Assembly: GCF_019802085.1 (NCBI RefSeq)
Contig: NZ_JAHVHV010000001.1
Coordinates: 868,001 to 932,000, forward strand
Origin: Ferrimonas balearica
GTDB lineage: Bacteria > Pseudomonadota > Gammaproteobacteria > Enterobacterales > Shewanellaceae
Reading direction: 5' to 3'
Length of the DNA stretch: 64,000 nt
How positions within the stretch are numbered: the stretch's first letter is position 1; each line of letters starts with the position of its first letter. The translations under genes were made by a program, and so were the position numbers. Shown here in pieces: positions 27,701 to 37,000 of the stretch. The notes beneath the pieces are model-generated. The model worked only from the letters and a program-made list of their open reading frames with translations, ran no database searches and was not told the origin of the DNA.

Positions 27701-28461
27701 GCGAACTGGGGACGGATGGTCTCGAAGTGCTCCACAAGGGCGCTTTCCCGGATCCACTCCTCGACCCGCTGGGGGTTGAGGCGGGTTTGCGGGGTTTCCA
27801 CCCCGTCCTCCTCCAGGATGGCGGCCACCATCTGGCGGATGGTCTCCATCTTGCCCTCTTTGGAGTGCACCGCGCGCACCAGCTTCTCGATGTGGCGCAG
27901 CGTGGTGCCCCGCTCACACAGGGCAAACTCGTCCGCCAGGCGGCGCAGCTCGCTGGCGTTGCCGGCGGTGGCGATAAGGCCACGGTCGTTCTGGATCACC
28001 GCCCGGTAATCCTTGACGCTGCCCACGGCGTTGGAGACCGGCACGTTCTGGGCCTTGAACACTCGGCGCAGCTCGCCGCCGCTGAAGCACACCACCTTGT
28101 CGTCGGCGGTGCGGGTCTTGATGTAGTCCTCGATGTCGAAGCCCTTGCCGACAAAGCGGTACTGCACCCCTTTGCCGTCACCGGCGGAGCAGAGCACCGC
28201 CTGGGCCAGCGCGCCGCCGGGGCGCTGGTACTCGTAGATGATGTAGCTGGACTCGGTGGGCAGGTACCAGCGCTCGAAGCTGTCCCGGGTGGCGGGGACC
28301 ACCTTGCTTGGGTATTCGCCGTAGAACACCGGCACCAGGCGTTGCAGGGTGGTTTTGCCCGACGCGTTGGTGCCGCAGATGTTGGTGTGACCGTCGAGTT
28401 TCAGTTCGACCTCACCGGGCAGGTGGGTCGCAATCAGGATGATGCGCTTAAGGGTCGACAT
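24769..28461 (-). CDS. MksB/JetC-like SMC ATPase
   Basis: The 1230-residue protein has an N-terminal Walker A (GTNASGKT, residues 30-37), about 800 residues of heptad-rich coiled coil split by a short hinge-like region, and a C-terminal head with an atypical signature ESSSHG (about 1118-1123) and Walker B WPIDE (Asp1153-Glu1154). This is the JetC/MksB pattern: a DNA-loop-extruding ATPase. The start ATG at 28461 gives MSTLKRIILI; an upstream frame extension is not supported. It is the first gene of the operon SMC-KITE-kleisin-TOPRIM. Base composition is like the neighbours, so no recent transfer is apparent. Confidence 0.82.
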   Translation of the reverse strand: MSTLKRIILIATHLPGEVELKLDGHTNICGTNASGKTTLQRLVPVFYGEYPSKVVPATRDSFERWYLPTESSYIIYEYQRPGGALAQAVLCSAGDGKGVQYRFVGKGFDIEDYIKTRTADDKVVCFSGGELRRVFKAQNVPVSNAVGSVKDYRAVIQNDRGLIATAGNASELRRLADEFALCERGTTLRHIEKLVRAVHSKEGKMETIRQMVAAILEEDGVETPQTRLNPQRVEEWIRESALVEHFETIRPQFAKLEQRFSQLEVCELELKALGTGFGNDKIVLEGKLEQWGREKREAELQLSDLQGNYEKDHFEQRQAKSAAETDANSYESRLETIEDEHQRWLDLEIEQIKRDLDALPQWRADLQSLRERAKLLTEKHSDIEATYNERRGQIEISNNAALEALRERQDQARSQHADLKNQQQSEMRELEDGFRNQRSAGEQRHHNELKQLELSQQKLQLQIEAAGFTSEERRALDVLEARIDEAYLQAQQAEQALDQARDAEQAKLKERSELQEQLSGLRRNVAQCQSRFDEVDTLRFPKDHSLLKFLRQEQPDWYQSLGKVIRPELLQRNDLKPSLKGEADAFYGIALELGNVDAPDYAQDEQALEQQAEQARQALEQARSAQSALEEELAAKQSELQGLSEAVIRAQTRYQNARSAHVRLNDEKKQQTGQFRAAVSERKLASQKQLKAVEADLARLQSEFEAFIEQLKEQHTEARMDKEVFWQDRLGTVEESLQKLGQDLAARREQKKAELAECERWYQNELKARGVDDSQIAALKQQISDKDTAIARVDAMRDEVKNYESWFKGPFSIEKPELQAKLAKARQEVLELDQALSAAERQFKTISKELKDARVAADQALTQGNEQFHHLKELLGEINKLKLKGQVQTEHQPSGELDERLRDAREKLKQRDEHRRVIKGQIDNFDSQIGQKAGAELQDTWEQSRQRCLTKDGDGVEQIDHIMMMVELRHLMNHLVPQRMEVLRGMGQTFGKDMSSYYEILADIDKRIGTQSKRITREVGEELFLDGVSGSAVQIKSRISDLDFWDELSAFITVYQQWQERNFEGLPGEEYAALLRRALEVIGRTALSGSVAKLLEIELRLREGNSDLVIRTDRQLNESSSHGMAYLILCKFLLAFTRLLRGNSEATIHWPIDELGTLHHVNVKKVFDACEKNRISVLGAFPNPESEVLSLFANRYIINKQTRQLQVVQPKVNLIAERLKAKQQQEEVPA

Positions 28462-28788
28462 AGTCTCTGTGAGTGCCTGATCCAATGGCGGGATCCGCGA
28501 GGCCGGACAACGGGCCGGGAAGCGGCCGGGGGCCTGATGCAGGGGAGGGCGGATCCCTCGAAGTTGAAAACCCCATCTTATCACCACAACCGGCTGGAAA
28601 ATCAATTCCTCAGGCGGGGTGGGCAGCGGTTGACGGTTTGCTGAGCGGCCGCCTTCAACACAGAGCCGGATTCAGTGCAACCGTGGCGTTTCGTTATTGC
28701 CGCCAGGATCCAACTCCCCGGGCCGCGATTTGACTTTATTGAGATTCCATCGCATTTTGGACGCCATTTTTACGTTTGGGGACCCAGT
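28462..28788. promoter_or_regulatory. Divergent promoter region between SMC operon and mepM-like gene
   Basis: This 327-base gap must hold promoters for both directions. A TTGACT at 28730-28735 with CATTTT at 28753-28758 (17 bases apart) could serve the mepM-like gene. No strong promoter was found for the SMC operon and no operator-like palindrome stands out. Confidence 0.4.
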
Positions 28789-30612
28789 GTGTTTCGATCT
28801 TGGGGGAAGGGGTCGGAAGCGGACAGCATCCGACGGCGCAATCGCCGACTGCAAAATCAGCTGAACAAGCGCCGGGGCATGCGTCCGGTGCGCAGTCAGG
28901 CACGTCCGCTGGGCCAGCCCAGTGGCGTGGCCCGGGCCCTGTCAGCGCTGCTGCCCCGAAGCCGCAACGCACTGCTCATTTGCGGCGGCGTGGCCACCGT
29001 CGCCACCCTGGCGCTGGTGCGCCCCCAATGGCCGGAACGCACTCAAACCGACGCTCCGACCCGGGTGGCCCTGGACTGGCAGGGGGAGGGCACCGAACAG
29101 AAGCCCATCGAAACCCCGACGCCGCTGCCCCGACCGGAACGCCCCACGGCCCTGGTCTCCGACGCCGCGACGGCGGACGAAGCCGACGATGAAGGCCTGG
29201 AGCTGGCTGACTCCGATCCCGCTTCTGAGTCGCTGGCCGACACCCTTTCTGACGATGCCTTCGCCGTCACCGAAGAGGCGCCCAGCGAGCTGGACCCCTT
29301 GATGGCGGAACCGCTGCACGATCTGGAGCTGAGCTACCTGCCGGAAGTGGAGGCCACCGAGGTGCGTCCCGGCTGGCTGGCCCGCCTGTTTGGTCGGGAC
29401 AAAGAGGCCACCGTGGCCCTGAGCACCCCGGACCAGGCCCCGGAAGTGATCCACCCGCCAATAGACCCCGAAGCGGAACCCGCCGAGCCCCTGGGCCCGG
29501 TGGTAAACCACTACACCATCGAGTCCGGCGATACCCTGAGCGGACTGTTCAGCCGCTTTGGCATCAGTCAGGCGCAGATGTACCAGGTGCTGGAAGCGGA
29601 CTACTCGGTGCTGGCCCTGGACACCCTGATGCCGGGCAACGACCTCATGCTGGAGCAGGATCGGGACGACAACGCCCTGAATCGCCTGGAGGTGGTGTTC
29701 AACGCCGCCCACCGGGTGGTGTACGAGCGGATGGAAGACAACACCTTCGAGGTGCAGGAGCTGCGCATCGACGGCGACTGGCTGGCCTCCGCGGTGGAGA
29801 CCGAGATCCAGGGCAGCTTCTACCTGTCAGCGGAGCGCGCCGGCCTGACCCCGGCGGAGATCAGCCGCATCACCACCCTGTTCAACGACAAGCTGGATTT
29901 TCGTCGCCAGCTGCGGGCCGGCGACAGCGTGCGGGTATTGCGTGAGTCCCAGTACGTTGAAGGGGAGTCCACCGGTCAGGACCGTCTGCTGGCGGTGATC
30001 TTCGCCGGTCGCAACTGGGAGCAGAGCGCCTACCTGCACGACGACGGCAACTACTACGACAGCGAAGGGCACAGCCTGGCCCGGGCCTTTATGCGGGTGC
30101 CGGTTCAGGGCAAGTACCGAAACAGCTCCGGCTTCAACCCCCGTCGCCTGCACCCGGTTACCGGTCGCATCGCCCCCCACAACGGCACCGATTTCGCGGC
30201 CCCCACCGGCACCCCCATCCTGGCGGCCGGTGACGGCCGGGTGACCCGGGTGGAGAACCACCCCATCGCCGGGAAATACGTGGTGATTGAGCATGGCGGT
30301 CAGTACCGCACCCGCTACCTGCACATGTCCCGCATCGACGTCTCCCGTGGCCAGACAGTGACTCGGGGCCAGCGCATCGGTGCCGTGGGTGCCACCGGAC
30401 GGGTGACCGGCGCGCACCTGCACTACGAGTTCCACATCAACGGCCGGCCGGTGAACCCCATGACTGCCAACATTCCCATGGCCACCTCGGTGGACAAGGC
30501 GGACCGCCAGGCCTTCCTGGCCAAGGTCTACCAGTACCAGGCCCAGATGGCCCAACTGGCCAAGGCCAATGGCCCAGCCAGCGAGCGCGGGCCCGCCGGC
30601 GCGGCGGAGTAA
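28789..30612 (+). CDS. mepM: MepM/YebA-like peptidoglycan DD-endopeptidase
   Basis: The 607-residue protein has a basic N-terminus, one membrane anchor (about residues 60-78), a long acidic Pro-rich linker, a LysM/OapA-like domain (HYTIESGDTLSGLFSRFGIS), a Csd3-like middle domain and a C-terminal M23 peptidase with HNGTDFAAPTGTP, HGGQYRTRYLHM and GAHLHYEF. These are the full zinc and catalytic residues of MepM, which cuts DD-cross-links to let new glycan strands in. GTG at 28789 is taken as start; ATG at 28879 is the alternative. It is longer than E. coli MepM (440) mainly because of the linker. Confidence 0.85.
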   Translation: MFRSWGKGSEADSIRRRNRRLQNQLNKRRGMRPVRSQARPLGQPSGVARALSALLPRSRNALLICGGVATVATLALVRPQWPERTQTDAPTRVALDWQGEGTEQKPIETPTPLPRPERPTALVSDAATADEADDEGLELADSDPASESLADTLSDDAFAVTEEAPSELDPLMAEPLHDLELSYLPEVEATEVRPGWLARLFGRDKEATVALSTPDQAPEVIHPPIDPEAEPAEPLGPVVNHYTIESGDTLSGLFSRFGISQAQMYQVLEADYSVLALDTLMPGNDLMLEQDRDDNALNRLEVVFNAAHRVVYERMEDNTFEVQELRIDGDWLASAVETEIQGSFYLSAERAGLTPAEISRITTLFNDKLDFRRQLRAGDSVRVLRESQYVEGESTGQDRLLAVIFAGRNWEQSAYLHDDGNYYDSEGHSLARAFMRVPVQGKYRNSSGFNPRRLHPVTGRIAPHNGTDFAAPTGTPILAAGDGRVTRVENHPIAGKYVVIEHGGQYRTRYLHMSRIDVSRGQTVTRGQRIGAVGATGRVTGAHLHYEFHINGRPVNPMTANIPMATSVDKADRQAFLAKVYQYQAQMAQLAKANGPASERGPAGAAE

Positions 30613-30617
30613 AGCAG

Positions 30618-30643
30618 AGGCGTCCCAATGGGGCGCCTTTTTT
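30618..30643 (+). terminator. Intrinsic terminator of the mepM-like gene
   Basis: AGGCGTCCC pairs with GGGGCGCCT across AAT, followed by T-rich sequence. Confidence 0.85.
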
Positions 30644-30698
30644 GTGCCCGGGCCCGTGGCGGCGCTATCTTGTTAGGGACCAACAAGGAGGCACCCCA

Positions 30699-31163
30699 TT
30701 GGGTCAAATCCACTTCTACTGCGCGGTCAGCGCACTGCTGCTCGGCCCCTGGATCCTGTGGCGGCCCAAGGGCACCCAGAGCCATCGCTGGCTGGGTCGG
30801 CTCTGGGTCGGCCTGATGCTGGTGAGCAACCTCACGGCGCTGTCCCTGGTGACGGTGCATGGGCTGACCCTCTTTACCCTCCTGGCGCTCTACAGCCTGG
30901 TTTCGGTGCTGGCGGCCTTTGTGCTGGTGTGGCGCAAACCCATCCCCCATTGGCGGGTCTGGCACTACTACCTGATGAGTTACGGCTACCTGGGGGTGCT
31001 GGCGGCGGCGCTGGCGCGGCTGCCGGTAATGATGGGCAGCGCCTTCTGGCCCGGGGTGCTGGGCACCATGGTGGTGGTGTTCGGTGTTGGGGGCTGGTGG
31101 ACGGAGCGGGTGGCCCGGGAACGGGTGATCCCCGCCCGGCGCTCGTCCGGCGAGAAAGCCTAG
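30699..31163 (+). CDS. DUF2306-like four-span membrane protein (TTG start)
   Basis: The 154-residue protein starts at TTG, fixed by a perfect AAGGAGG seven bases upstream; longer frames have no ribosome site. It has four predicted membrane segments and conserved-looking His and Trp at the segment ends (HFYCAV, HGLT, HYYLMSYGYLG), the pattern of DUF2306-type integral membrane proteins of unknown role. Its stop codon overlaps the stop of the convergent GNAT gene. Confidence 0.75.
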   Translation: MGQIHFYCAVSALLLGPWILWRPKGTQSHRWLGRLWVGLMLVSNLTALSLVTVHGLTLFTLLALYSLVSVLAAFVLVWRKPIPHWRVWHYYLMSYGYLGVLAAALARLPVMMGSAFWPGVLGTMVVVFGVGGWWTERVARERVIPARRSSGEKA

Positions 31164-31786
31164 GTTTCGATCCCCTGGTGCATGGCGCCCACGGTGGCGT
31201 GGTGGCTGTCGTTGTCGTCGCTGGGAGGCTGATGGGTGTCCAGGGTGACGGTGAACTCCCCCTCGTCGTACACCAGCTCCGTGGGGTAGCCCTGGCTTTT
31301 GAGCAGCTTGAGCATGGCGTGGTTCTCGGCGTGCACCAGGGCGATCACCCGGTTGATGCCCCACTGGCGGCCCACGGCCAGCAGCTGGCGCACCAGCACC
31401 CGGCCAATGCCCCGGTACTGCATCTCATCGATCACCAGACAGGAGAGCTCGGCCACGTCGGAGTCGGCGGTGGCCCTAATCAAGCGCCCGGCGGCCACCA
31501 TGCGCTGCTCCGGCCCCCAGAGCACCACCAGGGCCAAGTGGGTGCCGAAATCCACGTCGGTGTATCGGGCGATCGCCTCCAGGCTGGGGGCGCTGATCAC
31601 CCGGAAAAAGCGCATGTAGAGGGTGCGCTCCGACAGCGTGGGGTAGAGATCCCGCATCTCGAACTTGTCGTCCGGGGCGATGGCGCGGATCACCACGGGA
31701 TCCCCCTTGCGGGTCTGATCGCACAGGTAGAGCCGGGCCGCCTCTTCGGCAGACAGGGCAGGGGGGTGAGCGAGCGCAGATTCCAT
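31160..31786 (-). CDS. Pat-like GNAT protein acetyltransferase next to acs
   Basis: The 208-residue single-domain GNAT protein has VIRAIAPDDKFEMRDLYPTLSERTLYMRFF, the start of the GNAT domain found in Pat/YfiQ-type lysine acetyltransferases, and the acetyl-CoA loop M-Q-Y-R-G-I-G-R-V-L. Pat enzymes acetylate and switch off acetyl-CoA synthetase. The gene lies directly downstream of acs on the same strand, with only an acs terminator between, so Acs is the likely target (inference). ATG at 31786 has TTGAGG upstream; a longer frame to 31864 lacks support. Confidence 0.8.
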   Translation of the reverse strand: MESALAHPPALSAEEAARLYLCDQTRKGDPVVIRAIAPDDKFEMRDLYPTLSERTLYMRFFRVISAPSLEAIARYTDVDFGTHLALVVLWGPEQRMVAAGRLIRATADSDVAELSCLVIDEMQYRGIGRVLVRQLLAVGRQWGINRVIALVHAENHAMLKLLKSQGYPTELVYDEGEFTVTLDTHQPPSDDNDSHHATVGAMHQGIET

Positions 31787-31896
31787 CGACCTCAACCGGC
31801 AAAGAGTTTCACTGAGGGGATTGTAGCAGTGCAGATTCTGACCGCACTGAGAAACGGATCCCAATTCCCACTTCCATCTGATTGATTCTCCAAGTC

Positions 31897-31922
31897 AAAA
31901 AAAGGCCCACCAAAGTGGGCCT
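31897..31922 (-). terminator. Intrinsic terminator of acs
   Basis: On the minus strand AGGCCCAC pairs with GTGGGCCT-like sequence across a four-base loop and is followed by seven T. It separates acs from the GNAT gene. Confidence 0.85.
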
Positions 31923-31948
31923 AGGGGTCGGGAAGGGTCTCAGGGAAC

Positions 31949-33907
31949 TCAGTCCGCCTGACGATTCAACCGAGTATCGATGAGGTGGTCCAGCACGGAC
32001 GGGTCAGCCAGGGTGCTGTTGTCCCCCAGGGTGCCCACCTCGTCGGCGGCAATCTTGCGCAGGAAGCGGCGCATGATCTTGCCGGAGCGGGTCTTGGGCA
32101 GGCCCGGGGCCCACTGGATGAGATCCGGGGAGGCCAGGGCGCCAATCTCGCTGCGCACCCACTGACGCAGGGCCTGGCGCAGCTCTTCGCTCTCCTCCAC
32201 CCCCTGGTTGAGGGTGACGTAGGCGTAGATCCCCTGACCCTTGATGTCGTGGGGGTAGCCCACCACCGCGGCCTCGGCCACGTCGTGGTGCGCCACCAGG
32301 GCGGATTCGATCTCGGCGGTGCCCAGACGGTGGCCCGAGACGTTGATGACGTCATCCACCCGGCCGGTGATCCAGAAGTAGCCGTCTTCGTCCCGCTTGG
32401 CACCGTCACCGGTGAAGTACATGCCGCGGAAGGTCTTGAAGTAGGTCAGCACAAAGCGCTCGTGGTCGCCGTAGACGCTGCGCATCTGTCCCGGCCAGGA
32501 GTCCAGCAGCACCAGGTTGCCCTCGCCGGGCCCTTCGATGAGGTTGCCCAGGTTGTCCACCAGCGCCGGCTGCACGCCGAAGAAGGGGCGGGTGGCACTG
32601 CCGGGCTTAAGGTCGGTGGCGCCGGGCAGGGGGGTGATCAAACAGCCGCCGGTCTCGGTTTGCCACCAGGTGTCGACGATGGGGGATTTGCCGCGGCCGA
32701 TCACCTCGTGGTACCAGCGCCAGGCCTCCGGGTTGATGGGCTCACCCACGCTGCCCATGATGCGCAGGCTTGACCCGTCCATGGTGTCGAAGTGCTCGGT
32801 GCCCTGGGCCATCAGCGCGCGGATCAGGGTCGGGGCGGTGTAGAGGATGTTGACCTTGTGGCGGTCGATCATCTCACCGAGGCGACCGGCGGTGGGCCAG
32901 TTGGGCACCCCTTCGTGCATCAGGATGGTGGCGCCGTTGGCCAGGGGGCCGTACACCATGTAGGAGTGGCCGGTGATCCAGCCCACGTCCGCGGTACACC
33001 AGTAGATTTCGCCCTCACGGTAATCGAACACGTACTCGTGGGTCATGGAGGCGTACACCATGTAGCCACCGGTGGTGTGCAGCACACCCTTGGGTTTGCC
33101 GGTGGAACCGGAGGTGTAGAGGATGAACAGCGGATCCTCGGCGTTCATCTCCCGGGCGTCGCAGTGCTCGGAGGCGACGTTCATCAGATCGTGCCACCAG
33201 ATGTCGCGACCCTCGACGAAGTTGACCGCATCGTTGCCGGTGCGCTTGAGAACGATCACCCGCTCGACGGTGGTGACGTCCGGGTGGTCCAGGGCGGCAT
33301 CGACGTTGGCCTTGAGCGGCACGATGCGACCGGCGCGCACCCCCTCATCGGAGGTGATCACCACCTTGGACTGACCGTCGTTGATGCGGCTGGCGATGGA
33401 GTCGGGGGAGAAACCGCCGAAGATGACGGAGTGGATGGCGCCGATGCGGGCACAGGCCAGCATGGCCACCGCCGCTTCCGGCACCATGGGCATGTAGATG
33501 GTCACCACGTCGCCGCGACGCACACCCTGGCTGCGCAGCGCGTTGGAGAACTTGCACACCTCGGCGTGCAGCTCGGCGTAGGTCAGGGTGCGCTGCTCGT
33601 TGGCGTCGTCCCCTTCCCAGATGATGGCGGTCTGGTCGCCCCGGGTTTCCAGGTGGCGGTCCAGGCAGTTGTAGGACGCGTTGAGGGTGCCGTCGTAGAA
33701 CCACTTGATGTAGAGGTTATGGTCGTCGAAGGAGACCTTGCGGATCTTGGTGAAGTCTTTGAACCAGCTGATCCTGTGGCCATGCTCGCGCCAGAAGCCC
33801 TCGGGGTTGACCACCGACTCCTGGTACATCTTGCGATACTGTTCGTCATTCAACTTACTGCTCTCGGCCAGCTCCGGGCTGACCGGGTAGAGAGACTGCG
33901 TACTCAT
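31949..33907 (-). CDS. acs: Acetyl-CoA synthetase
   Basis: The 652-residue protein is full length and shows the AMP-forming acyl-CoA synthetase motifs: [28 protein letters not shown], the [38 protein letters not shown] hinge region cited here by parts, and [11 protein letters not shown] containing the lysine that is acetylated in known Acs proteins. It activates acetate to acetyl-CoA. It is divergent from crbS, and a Pat-like gene follows downstream. Confidence 0.97.
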   Translation of the reverse strand: MSTQSLYPVSPELAESSKLNDEQYRKMYQESVVNPEGFWREHGHRISWFKDFTKIRKVSFDDHNLYIKWFYDGTLNASYNCLDRHLETRGDQTAIIWEGDDANEQRTLTYAELHAEVCKFSNALRSQGVRRGDVVTIYMPMVPEAAVAMLACARIGAIHSVIFGGFSPDSIASRINDGQSKVVITSDEGVRAGRIVPLKANVDAALDHPDVTTVERVIVLKRTGNDAVNFVEGRDIWWHDLMNVASEHCDAREMNAEDPLFILYTSGSTGKPKGVLHTTGGYMVYASMTHEYVFDYREGEIYWCTADVGWITGHSYMVYGPLANGATILMHEGVPNWPTAGRLGEMIDRHKVNILYTAPTLIRALMAQGTEHFDTMDGSSLRIMGSVGEPINPEAWRWYHEVIGRGKSPIVDTWWQTETGGCLITPLPGATDLKPGSATRPFFGVQPALVDNLGNLIEGPGEGNLVLLDSWPGQMRSVYGDHERFVLTYFKTFRGMYFTGDGAKRDEDGYFWITGRVDDVINVSGHRLGTAEIESALVAHHDVAEAAVVGYPHDIKGQGIYAYVTLNQGVEESEELRQALRQWVRSEIGALASPDLIQWAPGLPKTRSGKIMRRFLRKIAADEVGTLGDNSTLADPSVLDHLIDTRLNRQAD

Positions 33908-33969
33908 GGGGTTTCCCTCTCCTCAAATGGGTGTGTCCAAAGTCTTCCAGCCGGCGCCAGACCCTGCCA

Positions 33970-33990
33970 TTCGACCATGGTCTAGTCGAA
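33970..33990. promoter_or_regulatory. Palindrome in the acs-crbS intergenic region
   Basis: TTCGAC and GTCGAA arms enclose nine bases, and the inner sequence holds a second perfect palindrome GACCATGGTC. It lies 63 bases upstream of acs and 86 upstream of crbS, a fitting place for an operator. Which regulator binds is unknown; the CrbS partner CrbR is one candidate. Confidence 0.5.
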
Positions 33991-34075
33991 CTGTGGCCCG
34001 TCCTCTTCCCTAAGACTTTGTCGCCCAATGCTTTGCTGGCAAACTGGGCGAAAGGATCACCGCATCACGGACGCC

Positions 34076-37000
34076 ATGCTCTCTTCGTTAACCGTCATCA
34101 CCGTCTCTCTGGGTTACGTGACCCTGCTGTTTCTGATCGCCTGGCTGGGGGAGCGCTGGGTCGGCAAGCGCAAGGCCAAGCTGGGCCCCTGGGTGTACGG
34201 CCTCTCCCTGGCGGTGTACTGCTCCTCCTGGAGTTTCCTCGGAACCGTGGGCCAGGCCAGTACGGATCCCTGGGCCTTCCTGCCCATCTACATCGGCCCC
34301 ATCCTGCTCTTTACCTTAGGCTTTGGCTTTATCCGCAAGCTGGTGATGGTGGCCAAGGCCCAGAGCATCACCTCGGTGGCGGATTTCATCGCCGCCCGCT
34401 ACGGCAAGTCCCAGCTGCTGGCGGTGCTGGTGACCCTCATCGCCACGCTGGGGATCATGCCCTACGTGGCGCTGCAGCTGAAAGCCATGGTGTTCTCCCT
34501 GGGGCTGTTCGCCAGCGACGACTTTCTCGAAGCGGACACCCTGGCGCTGCTCATCGCCCTGACCCTGGCCCTGTTTGCCATCCTGTTCGGCACCCGCAAG
34601 CTGGACGCCACCGAGCACAATCCGGGGATGATCCTGGCGGTGGCCTTCGAGTCCTTTGTGAAGCTCTTCGCCTTTGTGCTCGTCGGGCTGGTGGTGATGT
34701 ACGGCCTGTTCGACGGGCCCATGGACATCGTCGACCAGGCCCAGAGCCAGGGGGTGGCCCCGTCACTGGTGCTGGATCTGGCGGAGCTGGGGCCGGAGAT
34801 CCTGATCTCCATGGCGGCCTTCGTCTGTCTGCCGCGGATCTTCCACGTCATGGTGGTGGAGGTGGAGCAGACCGACCACGTCGACCGCGCCCGCTGGGTG
34901 CTGCCCCTCTACCTGGTGCTGATCTCCGTGTTCGTGGTGCCCCTGGCCCTGGCCGGCCGGGTGCTGCTGGGGGACGCGGTGGCCCCGGACACCTACGTCA
35001 TCAACCTGCCCCTGGCCATCGGCGCCGACGCCCTGGCGGTGATCGCTCTGCTGGGCACCATCTCCGCCGCCAGCTCCATGGTGATCGTCGCCGTGGTGAC
35101 CATCGCCATCATGATCTCCAACGAGTGGCTGGTGCCCCTGCTGCTGCGCTCCGGCAAAATCCGCGGCAAGAGTTTCGATCAGTTCTCTATCGGCCTGCTT
35201 AACGCCCGCCGTCTGGTGATCCTTGTGCTGCTGCTGGCGGGTTTTCTCGCCTACCGGCTGCTGGACAACACCGACACCCTGGCGCGGATCGGCATGCTGG
35301 CCTTTGGCGCCTTCGCCCAGCTGGCCCCGGCCCTGGTGGGCGGACTCTACTGGAAGAAGGGCCACCGCAACGGCGTGCTGCTGGGGCTGGTGGTGGGCTT
35401 CGGCGGCTGGTGCTACGTCATGGCCCGGCCCATGCTGGGGCTGGAGTTTGGCCACCTGCAGCTGCTGGGCAACCTCAACGACGACATGAACCACATCCTG
35501 TTGGCCCTGGTGGCCAACGCCGTCTGTTACGTGGTGGGCTCCTGGCTCTCCCGTCCCTCGGTGACGGAGCGGATCCAGTCCGGTGCCTTTGTGCAGCTGC
35601 CGGGGATGCCCAAGACCAACCTGGGGCGGGTGGGCTCCATCAGTCAGCAGGATCTTTTGTTGCTGGCCAGCCGCTTTGTCGGCCCGGCCCGGGCCTACTC
35701 CTCCTTCTCCCGCTTCTTCCCCGACGCCATCGCCCGGGAGAGCTGGAACAAGCAGGCCAGCGAAGCGCTGATTGAGCACACCGAGCGGCTGATCGCATCG
35801 GTGCTGGGGGCCTCTTCCGCCTCGGTGGTGATGGACAGCGTGATGCGCGGCCGGGACTTGGCCCTGGATGAGGTGTTCTCCCTGGTGGATGAGGCCAGCG
35901 CCAAGATCCTGATGAGTCAGGATCAGCTGCGCGGCGCCATCGAGCACGCCTTCGAGGGGATGAGCGTGGTGGACGCGGATCTCAACCTGGTGGCCTGGAA
36001 CCAGCGCTACGAGGAGCTGTTCGACTTCCCCGAGGGGTTCTTGAAGGCGGGGATGCCGGTGGCGGAGATCATCCGCTACAACGCCCAGTTGGGCCGCTGC
36101 GGTCCCGGTGAGGTGGAGTCCCATGTGGATAAGCGGGTGGCCTACATGCGGGCCGGCTCCGCCCACACCTCGGAGCGGCGCCGGGACGACGGCCGGGTGA
36201 TCCGGATGCGGGGCAACCCCATGCCCGACGGCGGCTTCGTGATGACCTTCAGTGACATCACCGATTTTCGCGCCCAGGAAGCGGCGCTCAAAGAGGTTAA
36301 CGAGAACCTCGAGGCCCGGGTGGCGGAGCGGACCGCTGAGCTTGCGGAGCTCAACGCCCGGCTGATGGAGACCAAGGCCGCCGAAGAGCAGGCTAACCAG
36401 TCCAAGTCCCGCTTCCTGGCGGCGGTGGGCCACGATTTGATGCAGCCGCTGAACGCCGCCCGGCTCTTTACCGCCTCGCTGATGCAGGAGACCCGGATGC
36501 ACCCCAAGGACCATGAAACCGTGGTCCACATCGCCGGCTCGCTCAAAGGCGCCGGGGAGATGCTGTCGGATCTGTTGGACATCTCCAAGCTCGACGCTGG
36601 CACCATGATGGTGGAACGCCGGGCGGTGAACCTGGCCACGGTGCTGGAGCCGCTGACGGTGGAGTTTGGCGCCATGGCGGACAACAAGGGGCTGACCTTC
36701 CGCCACCGCCTGCGGGACCTGACCCTGGATACGGATCCCAACCTGCTGCGCCGCCTGGTGCAGAACTTCCTCACCAACGCCCTGCGCTACACCGACTCGG
36801 GCACCATCTTGATGGGCTGCCGGCGGCGGGGCCAGGCGGTGGAGATCCAGGTGTTCGACACCGGCTGCGGCATCGCCGAGGACCAGGTAGAGGAGATCTT
36901 CAAGGAGTTCCGTCAGCTGGAGGGGCAGGGGGACCGCGCCGGCCTGGGCCTGGGGCTGGCCATCGCCGATCGCATCGCCAAGGTGATGGAGACGCCGCTT

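Noticed and set aside
22047..28461. Recently acquired defence island
   Set aside because: No integrase, transposase, tRNA border or base-composition shift is visible, and both sides are core genes.
24787..28644. 1285-codon plus-strand frame opposite the SMC gene
   Set aside because: It is a mirror of the SMC coding frame with Leu/Gly/Val-rich composition and no motifs or ribosome site; the minus strand holds Walker A and B and clear coupling.
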